From Panulirus ornatus (lineage: Eukaryota; Arthropoda; Malacostraca; Decapoda; Palinuridae): DNA of 64,000 bases. Every line of letters starts with the position of its first letter. Position 1 is the stretch's first letter. Positions 31,201-42,012 of the stretch are shown here, piece after piece. The DNA lies in assembly GCF_036320965.1 (NCBI RefSeq), contig NC_092230.1, positions 44,214,735 through 44,278,734 of the forward strand, given 5' to 3'. Made by a program: the position numbers and the translations under genes. The notes beneath the pieces were generated by a model. That model worked only from the letters and a program-made list of their open reading frames with translations. It ran no database searches and had not been told where the DNA came from.

Positions 31201-31680
31201 TTAATTCAATCCCATAATTTTATGATTGTGTTAATTCAATCCCATAACTTTATGATTGTGTTAATTCAATCCCATAATTTTATGATTGTGTTAATTCAAT
31301 CCCATAACTTTATGATTGTGTTAATTCAATCCCATAACTTTATGATTGTGTTAATTCAATCGCACAACTTTATGATTGTGTTAATTCAATCCCATAACTT
31401 TATGATTGTGTTAATTTAATCCCATAACTTTATGATTGTGTTAATTCAATCCCATAACTTTATGATTGTGTTAATTCAATCCCATAGCTTTATGATTGTG
31501 TTAATTCAATCCCATAACTTTATGATTGTGTTAATTCAATCCCATAACTATGACTGTGTTAATTCAATACCATAACTTTATGATTGTGTTAATTCAATCC
31601 CATAACTTTATGATTGTATTAATTCAATCCCATAACTTTATGATTGTGTTAATTCAATCCCATAACTTTATGATTGTGTT
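31201..31680. repeat. 30-bp minisatellite
   Basis: Sixteen copies of a unit starting TTAATTCAATCCCATAACTT and ending TATGATTGTG, nearly all exactly 30 bases. One copy near 31545 is shortened. Confidence 0.95.
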
Positions 31681-32809
31681 ATCCCGAGTTGGCGACCTTG
31701 CCTGAATAAGTATTGAGTTCGTAACAATATATAAAGACAGTTAAATCATCACTTTGATGGTACAAGTCTCTTAATCCATTTCCATGACTTTAATAGCCCG
31801 GCTGTTCAATTTATTCTAATAAGAATTGATTACCGTAACTGTCTGATAACTTGATTATCTATGAGGATAAAGAACTATTTATTTTGTGCTCCTAACCAGA
31901 CCGGTCTCAGTAAACGTAAACAAACCACATACCAAGCCTAGTTTGAGGGTGTCGACCAGCCATATTTGGCACGATATATCTTTAATTAAACGTAAAAAAA
32001 AAAAAAAAACTTGGCCAATCATTCCAGGGAATAAATTACGTTCTAGGCTACCGTCTTCGTTTCTCATGAATTAAATTACCATATAATATTATATTTAAGC
32101 TAACCTCGTTTATGTAAGTTTTTTGTTTATCTTACACTAAATTCACCCATACTTAATCCAATTATAGATCAACAGAAGGTAGTGTTAATGTGATTAAGTC
32201 TTTACTATAGTCGTAAAATAATCTAATATGTTATTAGTATATCGTAATTGAACTTGTGGATTTAAAGTGTTAGGTAAACGGTCATGGGACTGTTAGAAAT
32301 TATCGAACGTCTTCGAACCCCCGGACGGGAATTTCGGCTTTGTTTTCCCATAATTTTTTTTCTTTTTTTTTGAATTCTGATTCAGCCAGATGGATGATAT
32401 CAAAGAACTCCTGAAGGAATTTCATATTGCCATATATTTTTTGCTTTCTAAGCGACCCATTATCGGTCGTGAGTTTAATGAACAAAGAGAGTTTTAGACG
32501 TCTTAATGAGCCATTTACGATTTCATTCCGCCGTTTCGAAGCCGTAGCCACACCCCCAGATGTGGACGAAGTTGATTTCTTGACGGTGATTGGCTGGACG
32601 ACGGCGGCGATCGCCACAGTCGATGTGCGAGGCACTTCGTCAGCGCCTTCTTCAGTATAGTTAATACTGTATAGGCTACCTACGTCAATCCCTAGGAGTG
32701 CAGTTTAGTCTTGGGGGTTTTGTTTTTTCCCCCACCCTGTGTACTATTAGAAATATCGAGGCATTTGCTAGTTCGTATTGACGGTACAAGTGTTTCGGAA
32801 AAGACCACA
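31681..32809. other. Unique sequence, no supported gene
   Basis: Minus 32300-32635 (111 codons) and plus 32427-32660 overlap in opposite frames; neither resembles a known family. An ATTGGCTGG (inverted CCAAT) at about 32589 in GC-rich sequence could be regulatory. Nothing else is seen. Confidence 0.35.
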
Positions 32810-32935
32810 ACCACCACCACCCTCCTTCCTCCACCTCCTCCAATACCCTACCTCCTCCTCCTCCTCCAATCCCCTTCCTCCTTCACCTCCTCCTCCTCCT
32901 CCTCCAACCACCTCCCCCTCAAAAAAATAAACTTT
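32805..32935. repeat. CCT/ACC-rich simple repeat
   Basis: Pyrimidine-rich trinucleotide runs (ACCACC, CTCCTCCTC). Confidence 0.85.
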
Positions 32936-33194
32936 GGAGTGCTCATTTCAACGTAAGGCTTCCTCGGAGACCCGCTGGATGCAGGTGAAGTATGGTTGAA
33001 CACGACGACAACACGTAAGGCTTGAAGACCCGAGGGTGGGTAGGGGAGAAAAAATGGTGGCTGGTCAGTCTTCCGTTGTTCGTTAGCTTCGACCTTTTTG
33101 GTTGTCCATGACGTCGTGACGTTATCGCTTGACCCCCTAAAGAGGTTAACGAAAAGGTCACGTCATGGCCAACCATTATGACAACCCTGCTGCA

Positions 33195-34615
33195 GGACGG
33201 GTCGTGCGTTGTCAAGGTCGCGCGGTGTTATTGCATTGTTGCGTTGCCAAGGTCACATGCTGTTGTTGTTGCAAGCCGGGTAGTGCGTTGCCAGGTTCTT
33301 CTGGTGTTGCAGGAGGGGTAGTGTGTTGCCATGCTCATGTGGTGTTGCAAGAGGGATAGTTCGTTGCCAAGTTCACGTGGTGTGCTTGCAGGAGGGGTAG
33401 TGCGTTGCCATGCTCATGCGGTGTTGCAAGAGGGGTAGTGTGTTGCCAAGGTCTCGTGATGTACTTGCAGGAGGGGTAGTGCGTTGCCAAGTTCATGTGG
33501 TTGCAGGAGGGATAGTGTTGCTAAGGTCCCGTGATGTATTTATTGGTAGTGCATTGCCAAGGTCCCATGGTGTTGCTGCAGGAGTAGTGCGTTACCAAGC
33601 TCCCATGATGTACTTGCAGGAGGGGTAGTGCGTTGCCAAGGTTCTTTGGTGTTACTGCAGGATGGGTAGTGCGTTGCCAAGGTCCTGTGGTGGTGTTGCT
33701 GGATGGGTAATGCGTTGCCAAGGTCCCGTGGTGTTGCTGCGGGAGGGATAGTGCGTTGCCAAGGTCCCGTGGTATTTCTGCAGGATAGGTAGTGCGTTGC
33801 CAAGATCCCATGGTATTGCTGCGGGAGGGGTAGTGCGTTGTCAAGGTCCCGTGACGTTCTTACAGGATGGGTAGTGCGTTGCCAAGGTCCTGGGATGTTC
33901 TTGCTAGAGGGATAGTGCGTTGCCAAGGTCACGTGGTGTTTTGCAGGAGCGGTGCGTTGTCAAGGTCACGTGATCTTGCAAGAGGGGTAATGCGTAGCCA
34001 AGGTCCCGTGGTGTTGCAGGAGGGGTAGTGCGTTGCCAAGGTCACGTAGTGTTGCAGGAGGGGTAGTGCGTTGCCAAGGTCACGTAGTGTTGCAGGAGGG
34101 ATAGTGCGTTGCCAAGGTCTCATAGTGCTGCAGGAGTAGTGCGTTGCCAAGGTCACGTAGTGTTGCAGGAGGGGTAGTGCGTTGTCAAGGTCACGTAGTG
34201 CTGCAAGAGGGATAGTGCGTTACCAAGGTCCCCTAGTGTTACAGGAGGGGTAGTGCGTTGCCAAGGTCACGTAGTGTTGCAGGAGGGATAGTGCGTTGCC
34301 AATGTCTCATAGTGCTGCAGAAGGAGTAGGGCGTTGCCAAGGTCACGTAGTGTTTCAAGAGGGATAGCGTGTTACCAAGGTCCCGTAGTGTTGCAGGAGG
34401 GATAGTGCGTTGCCAAGGTCACGTAGTGTTGCAAGAGGGATAGTGCGTTACCAAGGTCACGTAGTGCTACAGAAGGGATAGTGCGTTGCCAATGTCACGT
34501 AGTGTTGCAGGAGGGGTAGTGCGTTGCCAAGGTCCCCTAGTGTTACAGGAGGGGTAGTGCGTTGCCAAGGTCCCCTAGTGTTACAGGAGGGATAGTGCGT
34601 TGCCAAGTTCTCGCG
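33195..34615. repeat. Degenerate minisatellite with about 34-40-bp units
   Basis: Repeats of GGGTAGTGCGTTGCCAAGGT plus a variable CACGTAGTGTTGCAGGA part fill about 1.4 kb. Left copies are longer and more diverged than right copies. Minus-strand open frames here are repeat artefacts. Confidence 0.92.
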
Positions 34616-35589
34616 GCAATGCTCGAAAATTAAACGCGAAAAAGGCACACTGCATTGCAGGTTTACATTATATCAAACTTGGCTTCGAATATCTAGCGAG
34701 TTTGTTCTGCGGTGGCGATAAATTGTATATAAAAAAAAATGATGGTTGTAGAGCGTTAAAAAAAGATGATGGTTGTAGAGCGTTAATTTTAGGGCGTTAT
34801 TTGCAGGGTATATTATTCTTCAACGGTAAATAAGGCAATGATGGAGTATTATGAGAGTAGTTCAATAATTTTTGGTCGCTTCAAGTATGATAAACTTTTT
34901 TGGAAATATTGAGAAACTGGTAGAACATCCCCTAACCATCCTCAATAGTCGATATTTACATAATTTTTTTTAATTTCATACGAAAATGTGAATTTTATGG
35001 CAGCCATTTGCAATATGGTGTTGGGGGCATTATCGACGTGTAGATATGGCTTTCACACCAGACTTGACCAATCATGTTGCAAGCTATCCTTTCGTTTATC
35101 TCGTTTAAAACAACGGCAGTTATGGTTTAATGAGCAAAACCCTGTAAAAAGCTCGTTTATTTATACCCAAACAGCCGAGTCTTTATTAGAATTTGGCTTT
35201 AAAGTAATTGCGCAACCTCGACTTAGGCTTAGCGGCCATAAATCAAGCGTCGGGATGTGTCCCGTGTCTACACGAACTTGAACAATGCTCAATAACTGCT
35301 GGCAAATGGCGACTATAAGTCTCTCAATATGCAAATGTTGATCAGATATAGATACCGTCTCTGTTGGAAAGGGTTAGGTAAGTTTTTCACTGTAATTTCT
35401 TTTTCCATTTTCTTTTTTTTACTATATAGTTTACGTGAAAATTCAAAATCCTCGGTCTCTATTTATTCTCACGTCATCGAATGTTTATGTAAATATTTGT
35501 TTTAAAACTTTTTTTTTGTCTTTTCTAAACACGGTATAGCAGAGATAGACATTTTTTAACGGCTGGGTTTTCGAAGTAGCTAGGCTTTT
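34616..35589. other. Unique AT-rich sequence, no gene seen
   Basis: A 97-codon open frame at 34988-35281 has no recognisable domain. The segment GGCAGCCATTTGCAA near 35000 recurs near 51119, hinting at a low-copy dispersed repeat. Confidence 0.35.
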
Positions 35590-36160
35590 TTTTTTTATAA
35601 TGGCTAGGCTACAAGGTGATGGTGACTAGATTAGGCTACAAGGTGATTAGGCTAGGCTACAAGGTGATGGTGGCTAGGGTACAAGGTGATAGTGGCTAGG
35701 CTACAAGGTGATGGTGACTAGGCTAGGCTACAAGATGATTGGTGATTAGGTTAGGCTACAAGGTGATGGTGATTAGGTTAGGCTACAAGGTGATGGTGAT
35801 TAGGGTAGGCTACAAGGTGATGGTGACTAGGTTAGACTACAAGGTGATGGTGGCTAGGCTACAAGGTGATGGTGATTAGGTTAGGCTACAAGGTGATGGT
35901 GACTAGGTTAGACTACAAGGTGATGGTGACTAGTCTAGGCTACAAGGTGATGGCGATTAGGTTAGGCTACAAGATGATTGGTGACTAGGCTAGGCTTCCA
36001 TGGTTCCATCCGCTGGTAACTAGGTTAGGCTACAAGGTGATTGGTAACTAGGCTAGGCTACAAGATGATTGGTGACTAGGCTAGGCTACAAGGTGATTGG
36101 TGACTAGGCTAGGCTACAAGCTGATTAGTGACTAGGCTAGGCTACAAGGTGATGGGGTCA
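35590..36160. repeat. Minisatellite with about 20-28-bp units
   Basis: Repeats of TAGGCTACAAGGTGATGGTG with variable spacers such as ACTAGGT and ATTAGGT. Confidence 0.92.
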
Positions 36161-36700
36161 AGAGCATTATGTCCCTAACTCGTTTTCGGTGATGTTTCTG
36201 TCTTACAGATTAGGAACCTGACGGCATTGGTGATTGGTATCGCCCGATGATTGCTGCCATTTGATTGGCCGAATGCTGATGAATGGAGGTATTTGATTGG
36301 TTGACTTACTTTGGTAGATTTTTATTTTGGTTGATTATTCCTAAATATACCATTTTATTTATTTGTTTATCATTATTATTTTTTTTTTTTTGGACGTCAT
36401 AATTTTCTGAAATGTCCTGTGTTTACGTTTGATGACACGTCATTGCCAGTTATGTAGTGTTGTGTGTTTCATGGAATTATAACATTAGTTTTGTCAATGT
36501 ATTCTTGGTTTTCGTTCATTGGTATGCGACTTTATGTACTACACTGTACACAAAAAAAGGCTTCGTCCTTTGTGATCTAATGCCCAAAAGAGAGTTTGAT
36601 GAAAATTGGCTCTGGCCTGTAACACTTGCTGCCCATTACTATATTTCTTTTATTTTGAGATGGAATATATATTGAATTTTTCTTGGAATTGCCACTGATT
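36161..36700. other. Unique sequence with clustered inverted CCAAT motifs
   Basis: ATTGG occurs at least three times within 36225-36305 (GTGATTGGTATC, TTGATTGGCCGA, TTGATTGGTTGA). No following gene is recognised. Confidence 0.35.
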
Positions 36701-36701
36701 T

Positions 36702-36706
<5 letters not shown>

Positions 36707-36734
<28 letters not shown>
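36707..36734. repeat. (TA)n microsatellite
   Basis: Short TA array directly next to the LINE tail at 36735. Confidence 0.9.
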
Positions 36735-36738
<4 letters not shown>

Positions 36739-37748
36739 CTTTTGTCGCTATGTCCCGCGTTAGCGAGGTAGCGCAAAGAAACAGACCTACACACATACAC
36801 ATGTATATACATACGTCCACACACGCACATATACACCTATACACCGCAGCGTATACATATATATACACACAGAGACGTATACATATATACACATGTACAT
36901 AATTCATACTGTCTACCCTTATTCATTCCCGTCGCCACCCCGCCACACATGAAATGACAACCCCCTCCCCCGGCATGTGCGCGAGGTAGCGCTAGGAAAA
37001 GACAACAAAGGCCACATTTGTTCACATTCAGTCTCTAGCTGTCATGTATAATGCACCCAAACCACAGCTCCCTTTCCACATCCAGGCCTCGCAAAACTTT
37101 CCATGGTTTACCCCAGACGCTTCACATGCCCTGGTTCAATCCATTGACAGCACGTCGACCCCGGTATACCACATCGTTCCAGTTCACTCTATTCCTTGCA
37201 CGCCTTTCACCCTCCTGCATGTTCAGACCCCGATCATTCAATCTTTTTCACTCCATCTTTCCACCTCCAATTTGGTTTCCCACTTCTCCTCGTTCCCTCC
37301 ACCTCGTGACACATATATCCTCTTGGTCAATCTTTCCTCACTCATTCTCTCCATGTGACCAAACCATTTTAAAACACCCTCTTCTGCTCTCCCACCCACA
37401 CTCTTTTTATTACCACACATCTCTCTTACCCTTTCATTACTTACTCGATCAAACCACTTCACAACGCATATTGTCTTCAGACATCTCATTTCCAGCACAC
37501 CCACCCTCCTCCGCACAACTCTATCTATAGCTTACGCCTCGAAACCATATAACATTGTTGGAACCCCTGTTCCTTCAGACATACCCATTTTTGCTTTCCA
37601 AGATAACGTTCTCGACTTGCACACATTCTTCAACACTTCCAGAACTTTCGCCCCCTCCCCCACCCTATGATTCATTTCCGCTTCCATGGTTCCATCCGCT
37701 GCCATATCCACCCCTAGATATCTAAAACACTTCACTTCCTTTAGTTTT
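36735..37748 (-). mobile_element. LINE 3' half, degenerate, long 3' UTR form
   Basis: Minus-strand frames give KLKEVKCFRYLGVDMAADGT, then RVGVLEMRCLKTI, KWFDRVSNERVREMCGNKKS and LKWFGHMERMSEERLTKRIY. Frameshifts separate them. The 3' UTR has two hairpin motifs (near 36760 and 36980). Its 5' break meets a SINE at 37752. Confidence 0.85.
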
Positions 37749-37751
37749 TCT

Positions 37752-37936
37752 AGAGGTAACGTTAAGAATAGAGGACTGTGCCTTAGAGGGAATATCTTCA
37801 CTTGGCCCCCTTCTCTGTTCCTTCTTTTGGAAAATTGAAAATGAGGGGAGGATTCCCCCCCCCTCCCCTTTTACTCGCCTTCTTCGACTCGCAGGGAATA
37901 AGTGGGACGTATTCTTTCTCCCCTATCCCCAGGGAT
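37752..37936 (-). mobile_element. SINE-like element (hairpin-tail family), tail truncated
   Basis: The minus-strand copy keeps the head (reverse complement of CTTTCTCCCCTATCCCCAGG) and the CAGTCCTCT-type middle but loses most of the terminal hairpin. It is joined to a LINE broken at 37748. Confidence 0.75.
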
Positions 37937-38013
37937 GAGAAATAGTTGAATGGCCTTTAAAATGGTAAATGTCATTTAGCCTTATGTAATATCAGCCGTT
38001 ACAAGTACGATAC

Positions 38014-38367
38014 TTGATCAGGAATTCACCAGAAAATTCTGGATGCATCTATAAAGTGCCATGTAGAAATTGTGATAAGTTTTATGTTGGGCAGACTGGT
38101 GAGGATCTTTCTGTTAGACTTAAGCAACATAAACATAGTAGAAGAACGGGACAAGAATCACATGTCTTGTTTAATCACGTTAAAAACTATGATCATTGTA
38201 TTGACTGGAGTAACGCCATCTTAGTTATTAACTCTATTACCACGAGAAACATCATTGAATCTTCTATTATTAGATACACAAAGAATTATATTCTTAATAT
38301 TAGTGATGGTCTATACAAATTGGATAACTTTATTGTAGATAAAATTTGTAAAATGATAAGTTTATGA
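38014..38367 (+). pseudogene. GIY-YIG endonuclease domain of a Penelope-like element (fragment)
   Basis: About 117 codons ending in TGA encode GCIYKVPCRNCDKFYVGQTG, then VRLKQHKHSRRTGQ and IIESSIIRYTKNYILN. The GIY and YIG motifs appear as CIY and YVG with the Arg and Glu positions of the family behind them. In Penelope-like retroelements this domain follows the RT; no RT is left upstream, where a SINE and LINE lie. The frame is open but lacks an ATG near the domain start, so I take it as the 3' end of a truncated element. Confidence 0.8.
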
Positions 38368-38389
38368 AAGCTCGTTGTCTGTCTCGGAC

Positions 38390-38578
38390 AATCGCATGTT
38401 TACCAAATGCCATCCTAGCTTCGTCACTTCGATGTTTATCCACTGACTGTTATATTTCTCTCTTGTGTCTCCCCTGATGTGATTATTACACGAAAGTGCA
38501 CTTGGGAACTTATCGTGTTTCATTTTCCCTGTGGACTCGTAGGAATATCTTGATCACGCGCAAAATTGTGATCCTTTG
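38390..38578 (+). mobile_element. 3' end of the Penelope-like element
   Basis: The block GATTATTACACGAAAGTGCA with its flanks recurs at 39345-39490 and about 52036-52150. It ends with GATCACGCGCAAAATTGTGA, an imperfect hairpin with 6-bp ends GATCAC/GTGATC, then (TA)n. In the 52036 copy this hairpin lies on the other side of the block in reverse complement. Confidence 0.6.
38470..38507 (+). ncRNA. Hammerhead-ribozyme-like motif, copy 1
   Basis: TCCC, then CTGATG, a short GTG/CAC helix, CGAAA, the palindrome AGTGCACT, then T and GGGA. The order CUGAUGA - helix II - GAAA - tiny helix III - UH - helix I fits the minimal type I hammerheads known from Penelope-like elements, whose short helix III suggests dimer action. 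This copy lacks the A after CUGAUG, so it may be inactive. Confidence 0.35.

Positions 38579-38634
<56 letters not shown>
38579..38634. repeat. (TA)n microsatellite
   Basis: TA array at the end of the Penelope-like element. Confidence 0.95.
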
Positions 38635-38640
<6 letters not shown>

Positions 38641-38689
38641 CACAACAAAGGTAACCATTCATCGATCAACCACAGATGGGAGGGTAAAG

Positions 38690-38849
38690 GGAATGTCAGC
38701 GTCGCTGACTATGATGCGCTCACGGGCCGCAAGGGGTAGAGAGGGTATGGGTTCGAATCCCAAATGCGGCAGCTGGTCCTCAGCCAACCCAGCTTTTCAT
38801 CTTCTCCCTTACGATTGGTTGATGAAATAGCTACCTGGCTTAGGCTAGG

Positions 38850-38850
<1 letters not shown>
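38690..38850 (+). mobile_element. tRNA-derived SINE
   Basis: A perfect RNA polymerase III B box, GGTTCGAATCC, at 38750-38760 lies in a T-arm-like context (ATGGGTTCGAATCCCAA). The body ATTGGTTGATGAAATAGC, TACCTGGCTTAGGCTAG matches the older copy at 2258-2470. It ends in (TA)n. I did not find a full cloverleaf, so I do not call a tRNA gene. Confidence 0.65.

Positions 38851-38851
<1 letters not shown>

Positions 38852-38913
<62 letters not shown>
38852..38913. repeat. (TA)n microsatellite
   Basis: TA array between the tRNA-derived SINE and the head of the hairpin-tail SINE. Confidence 0.95.
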
Positions 38914-38916
<3 letters not shown>

Positions 38917-39141
38917 CCCTGGGGATAGGGGAGAAAGAATACTTCCCACGTATTCCCTGCGTGTCGTAGAAGGCGACTAAAAGGGGAGGGAGCGGGGGGC
39001 TAAAAATCCTCCCCTCATAATTTTTTTCTTAAATTTTCCAAAAGAAGGAACAGAGAAGAGGGCCAGGTGAGAATATTCCCTCAAAGGCCCAGTTCTCTGT
39101 TCTTAACGCGGGAAATGGCGAATAGTTTGAAAGAAAAAGAA

Positions 39142-39142
<1 letters not shown>
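38914..39142 (+). mobile_element. SINE-like element (hairpin-tail family), hairpin partly deleted
   Basis: Head TATCCCTGGGGATAGGGGAG. In the tail, CTTAACGCGGGAAATGGCG lacks the CTACCTCGCTAA half of the hairpin. An A-rich tail leads into (TA)n. Confidence 0.82.

Positions 39143-39203
<61 letters not shown>
39143..39203. repeat. (TA)n microsatellite
   Basis: TA array directly between two SINE tails in opposite orientation. Confidence 0.95.
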
Positions 39204-39204
<1 letters not shown>

Positions 39205-39220
<16 letters not shown>

Positions 39221-39346
39221 TTTCATACTATTCGCTATTTCCCGCGATAGCGAGGTAGCGTTAAGAACAGAGGACTGGGCCTTTGAGGGAATATCCTCAC
39301 CTGGCCCTCTTCTCTGTTCCTTCTTTTGGGAAAAAAAAAAAAAAAA
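39205..39346 (-). mobile_element. SINE-like element (hairpin-tail family), partial
   Basis: Poly(T), then the reverse complement of the tail (CGCTATTTCCCGCGATAGCG) and the CCTCACCTGGCCCTCTTCTC middle, cut at the A-rich centre. It joins a piece of Penelope-like 3' end. Confidence 0.8.
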
Positions 39347-39485
39347 ATGGCGTCCTAGCTTCGTCTCTTCGATGTATATCAATTGACTGTTATATTCCCC
39401 TCTTGTGTCTCCCCTGATGATGTGATTATTACACGAAAGTGCACTTGGGAACTTTTCGTGTTTCATTTTCCTCGTGGACTCATAG

Positions 39486-39486
<1 letters not shown>
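39347..39486 (+). mobile_element. Penelope-like 3' end fragment, copy 2
   Basis: Matches 38405-38545 with few changes, including the TAGCTTCGTC start and GGGAACTTTTCGTGTTTCAT, then (TA)n. Confidence 0.6.
39410..39450 (+). ncRNA. Hammerhead-ribozyme-like motif, copy 2
   Basis: The best copy: TCCC (helix I), complete CTGATGA core, a GTG-ATTATTA-CAC helix II with one extra U, CGAAA, palindromic AGTGCACT (helix III), then U and GGGA closing helix I. The weak helix II is the main doubt. Confidence 0.45.

Positions 39487-39548
<62 letters not shown>
39487..39548. repeat. (TA)n microsatellite
   Basis: TA array between the Penelope-like fragment and a GCGTTAATTAGATGGCCTTT block that matches the end of the SINE at 2258-2470. 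Confidence 0.95.
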
Positions 39549-39549
<1 letters not shown>

Positions 39550-39724
39550 CGTTAATTAGATGGCCTTTAATTGGGAGATTCAGTTTCCCGTGATGTGTGA
39601 GATAACATTTCAAAAGATTGGTGGTTCGTTGAGCGGTAACTACTACATTATGGCGGACGTGCGAGGTTCATTATGAACAGACACAGATCCGGACACCACT
39701 TGGACGTGTTGGCTTTGTTGTCTT

Positions 39725-40935
39725 ATAACGATAAGATAGTGGACGTGTGGTCAAGTTAGTGAGATAAAGATAGCGGACGTGTGGTCAGGTTAGCAGGGTA
39801 ACGATAGATAGTGGACGTGTGGTCAGGTTAGCAGGGTAACGATAGATAGTAGACGTGTGGTCAGGTTAGCAGGGTAACGATAGATAGTGGACGTGTGGTC
39901 AGGTTAGCAGGGTAACGATAGATAGTAGACGTGTGGTCAGGTTAGCAGGGTAAAGATAGATAGTGGACGTGTGGTCAGGTTAGCAGGGTAACGATAGATA
40001 GTAGACGTGTGGTCAGGTTAGCAGGGTAAAGATAGATAGTGGACGTGTGGTCAGGTTAGCAGGGTAACGATAGATAGTAGACGTGTGGTCAGGTTAGCAG
40101 GGTAAAGATAGATAGTGGACGTGTGGTCAGGTTAGCAGGGTAACGATAGATAGTAGACGTGTGGTCAGGTTAGCAGGGTAGAGATAGATAGCGGACGTGT
40201 GGTCAGGTTAGCAGGGTAGAGATAGATAGCTGACGTGTGGTCAGGTTAGCAGGGTAACGATAGATAGTGGACGTGTGGTCAGGTTAGCAGGGTAACGATA
40301 GATAGTGGACGTGTGGTCAGGTTAGCAGGGTAGAGATAGATAGTGGACGTGTGGTCAGGTTAGCAGGGTAACGATAGATAGTGGACGTGTGGTCAGGTTA
40401 GCAGGGTAAAGATAGATAGTGGACGTGTGGACAGGTTAGCAGGGTAACGATAGATAGTAGACGTGTGGTCATGTTAGCAGGGTAGAGATAGATAGCGGAC
40501 GTGTGGTCAGGTTAGCAGGGTAACGATAGATAGTGGACGTGTGGTCAGGTTAGCAGGGTAACGATAGATAGTGGACGTGTGGTCAGGTTAGCAGGGTAGA
40601 GATAGATAGTGGACGTGTGGTCAGGTTAGCAGGGTAACGATAGATAGTGGACGTGTGGTCAGGTTAGCAGGGTAACGATAGATAGTGGACGTGTGGTCAG
40701 GTTAGTAGGGTAACGATAGATAGCGGACGTGTGGTCAGGTTAGCAGGGTAACGATAGATAGTGGACGTGTGGTCAGGTTAGCAGGGTAACGATAGATAGT
40801 GGACGTGTGGTCAGGTTAGCAGGGTAACGATAGATAGTAGACGTGTGGTCAGGTCAGCAGGGTAACGATAGATAGTGGACGTGTGGTCAGGTTAGCAGGG
40901 TAACGATAGATAGTAGGCGTGTGGTCAGGTCAGCA
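39725..40935. repeat. 38-bp minisatellite, left arm of a large inverted repeat
   Basis: About 31 copies of a unit with GGACGTGTGGTCAGGTTAGC and AGGGTAACGATAGATAGT. Common variants are GTAGAC for GTGGAC and AAAGATA or AGAGATA for AACGATA. The variant order suggests higher-order doubling. Confidence 0.95.
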
Positions 40936-42012
40936 GGGGAGTGCTTGACTGCTTGTGACACTACGGTACGTAGCAGGATACCCAACACCTGAAGTTGTTC
41001 ACAGTGAGCGACACACTCGCTCTACCTCCTCCACCACGACCACCTGACCTTGTCTTCTATGGGGGGGCAGCGCTCAGGAGGCCAGCCACGTCCACCGGGC
41101 TGGATCACGGGGTCATAAAAGCGTTGTGGTGATTGTGTGTGTGTGTGTGTGTGTGGTGGGGGGGGAGGGGGTGTTGCAGGGCAATTGAGTCGTTAGTGTC
41201 CAGTGTCGTCGTCACTGTGGTAGTTGCATCGCGTTCACAGAGTCCCACACGCACGACAATCACCACAACACTTTTATGACCCCGTGATCCAGCCCGGTGG
41301 ACGTGGCTGGCCTCCTGAGCGCTGCCCCCCCATAGAAGACAAGGTCAGGTGGTCGTGGTGGAGGAGGTAGAGCGAGTGTGTCGCACAGTGTGAACAACTT
41401 CAGGTGTTGGGTATCCTGCTACGTACCGTAGTGTCACAAGCAGTCAAGCACACCCCTGCTGACCTGACCACACGTCCACTATCTATCTTTACCCTGCTAA
41501 CCTGACCACACGTCCACTATCTATCGTTACCCTGCTAACCTGACCACACGTCCACTATCTATCGTTACCCTGCTAACCTGACCACACGTCTACTATCTAT
41601 CTCTACCCTGCTAACCTGACCACACGTCTACTATCTATCGTTACCCTGCTAACCTGACCACACGTCCACTATCTATCTCTACCCTGCTAACCTGACCACA
41701 CGTCCACTCTCTATCGTTACCCTGCTAACCTGACCACACGTCCACTATCTATCTTTACCCTGCAAACCTGACCACACGTCCACTATCTATCTTTACCCTG
41801 CTAACCTGACCACACGTCCACTATCTATCTTTACCCTGCAAACCTGACCACACGTCCACTATCTATCTTTACCCTGCTAACCTGACCACACGTCCACTAT
41901 CTATCGTTACCTTGCTAACTTGACGACACGTCCACTATCTATCTTTACCCTGCTAACCTGACCACACGTCTACTATCTATCTCTACCCTGCTAAGCTGAC
42001 CACACGTCTACT
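40936..42012. repeat. Inverted repeat: unique arm pair, spacer and inverted minisatellite
   Basis: Bases 40936-41136 are repeated as near-perfect reverse complement at 41256-41455; both contain GGCCAGCCACGTCCACCGGG or its complement. The spacer 41137-41255 starts with TG and G runs. From about 41456 to 42012 the 38-bp minisatellite returns in reverse orientation, in about 14-15 copies against about 31 on the left. Confidence 0.93.

Noticed and set aside
33521..33932. Minus-strand frames with TTHYPS-type repeats
   Set aside because: They follow the degenerate minisatellite at 33195-34615, break with each irregular unit and show no conserved start.
38707..38780. Functional tRNA gene
   Set aside because: A perfect B box is present, but I could not form an acceptor stem, D arm and anticodon arm. 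The sequence continues into a SINE body shared with 2258-2470.
39725..42012. CRISPR-like array
   Set aside because: Regular repeats are present, but there are no unique spacers, the units are head-to-tail minisatellite copies, and the genome is eukaryotic.
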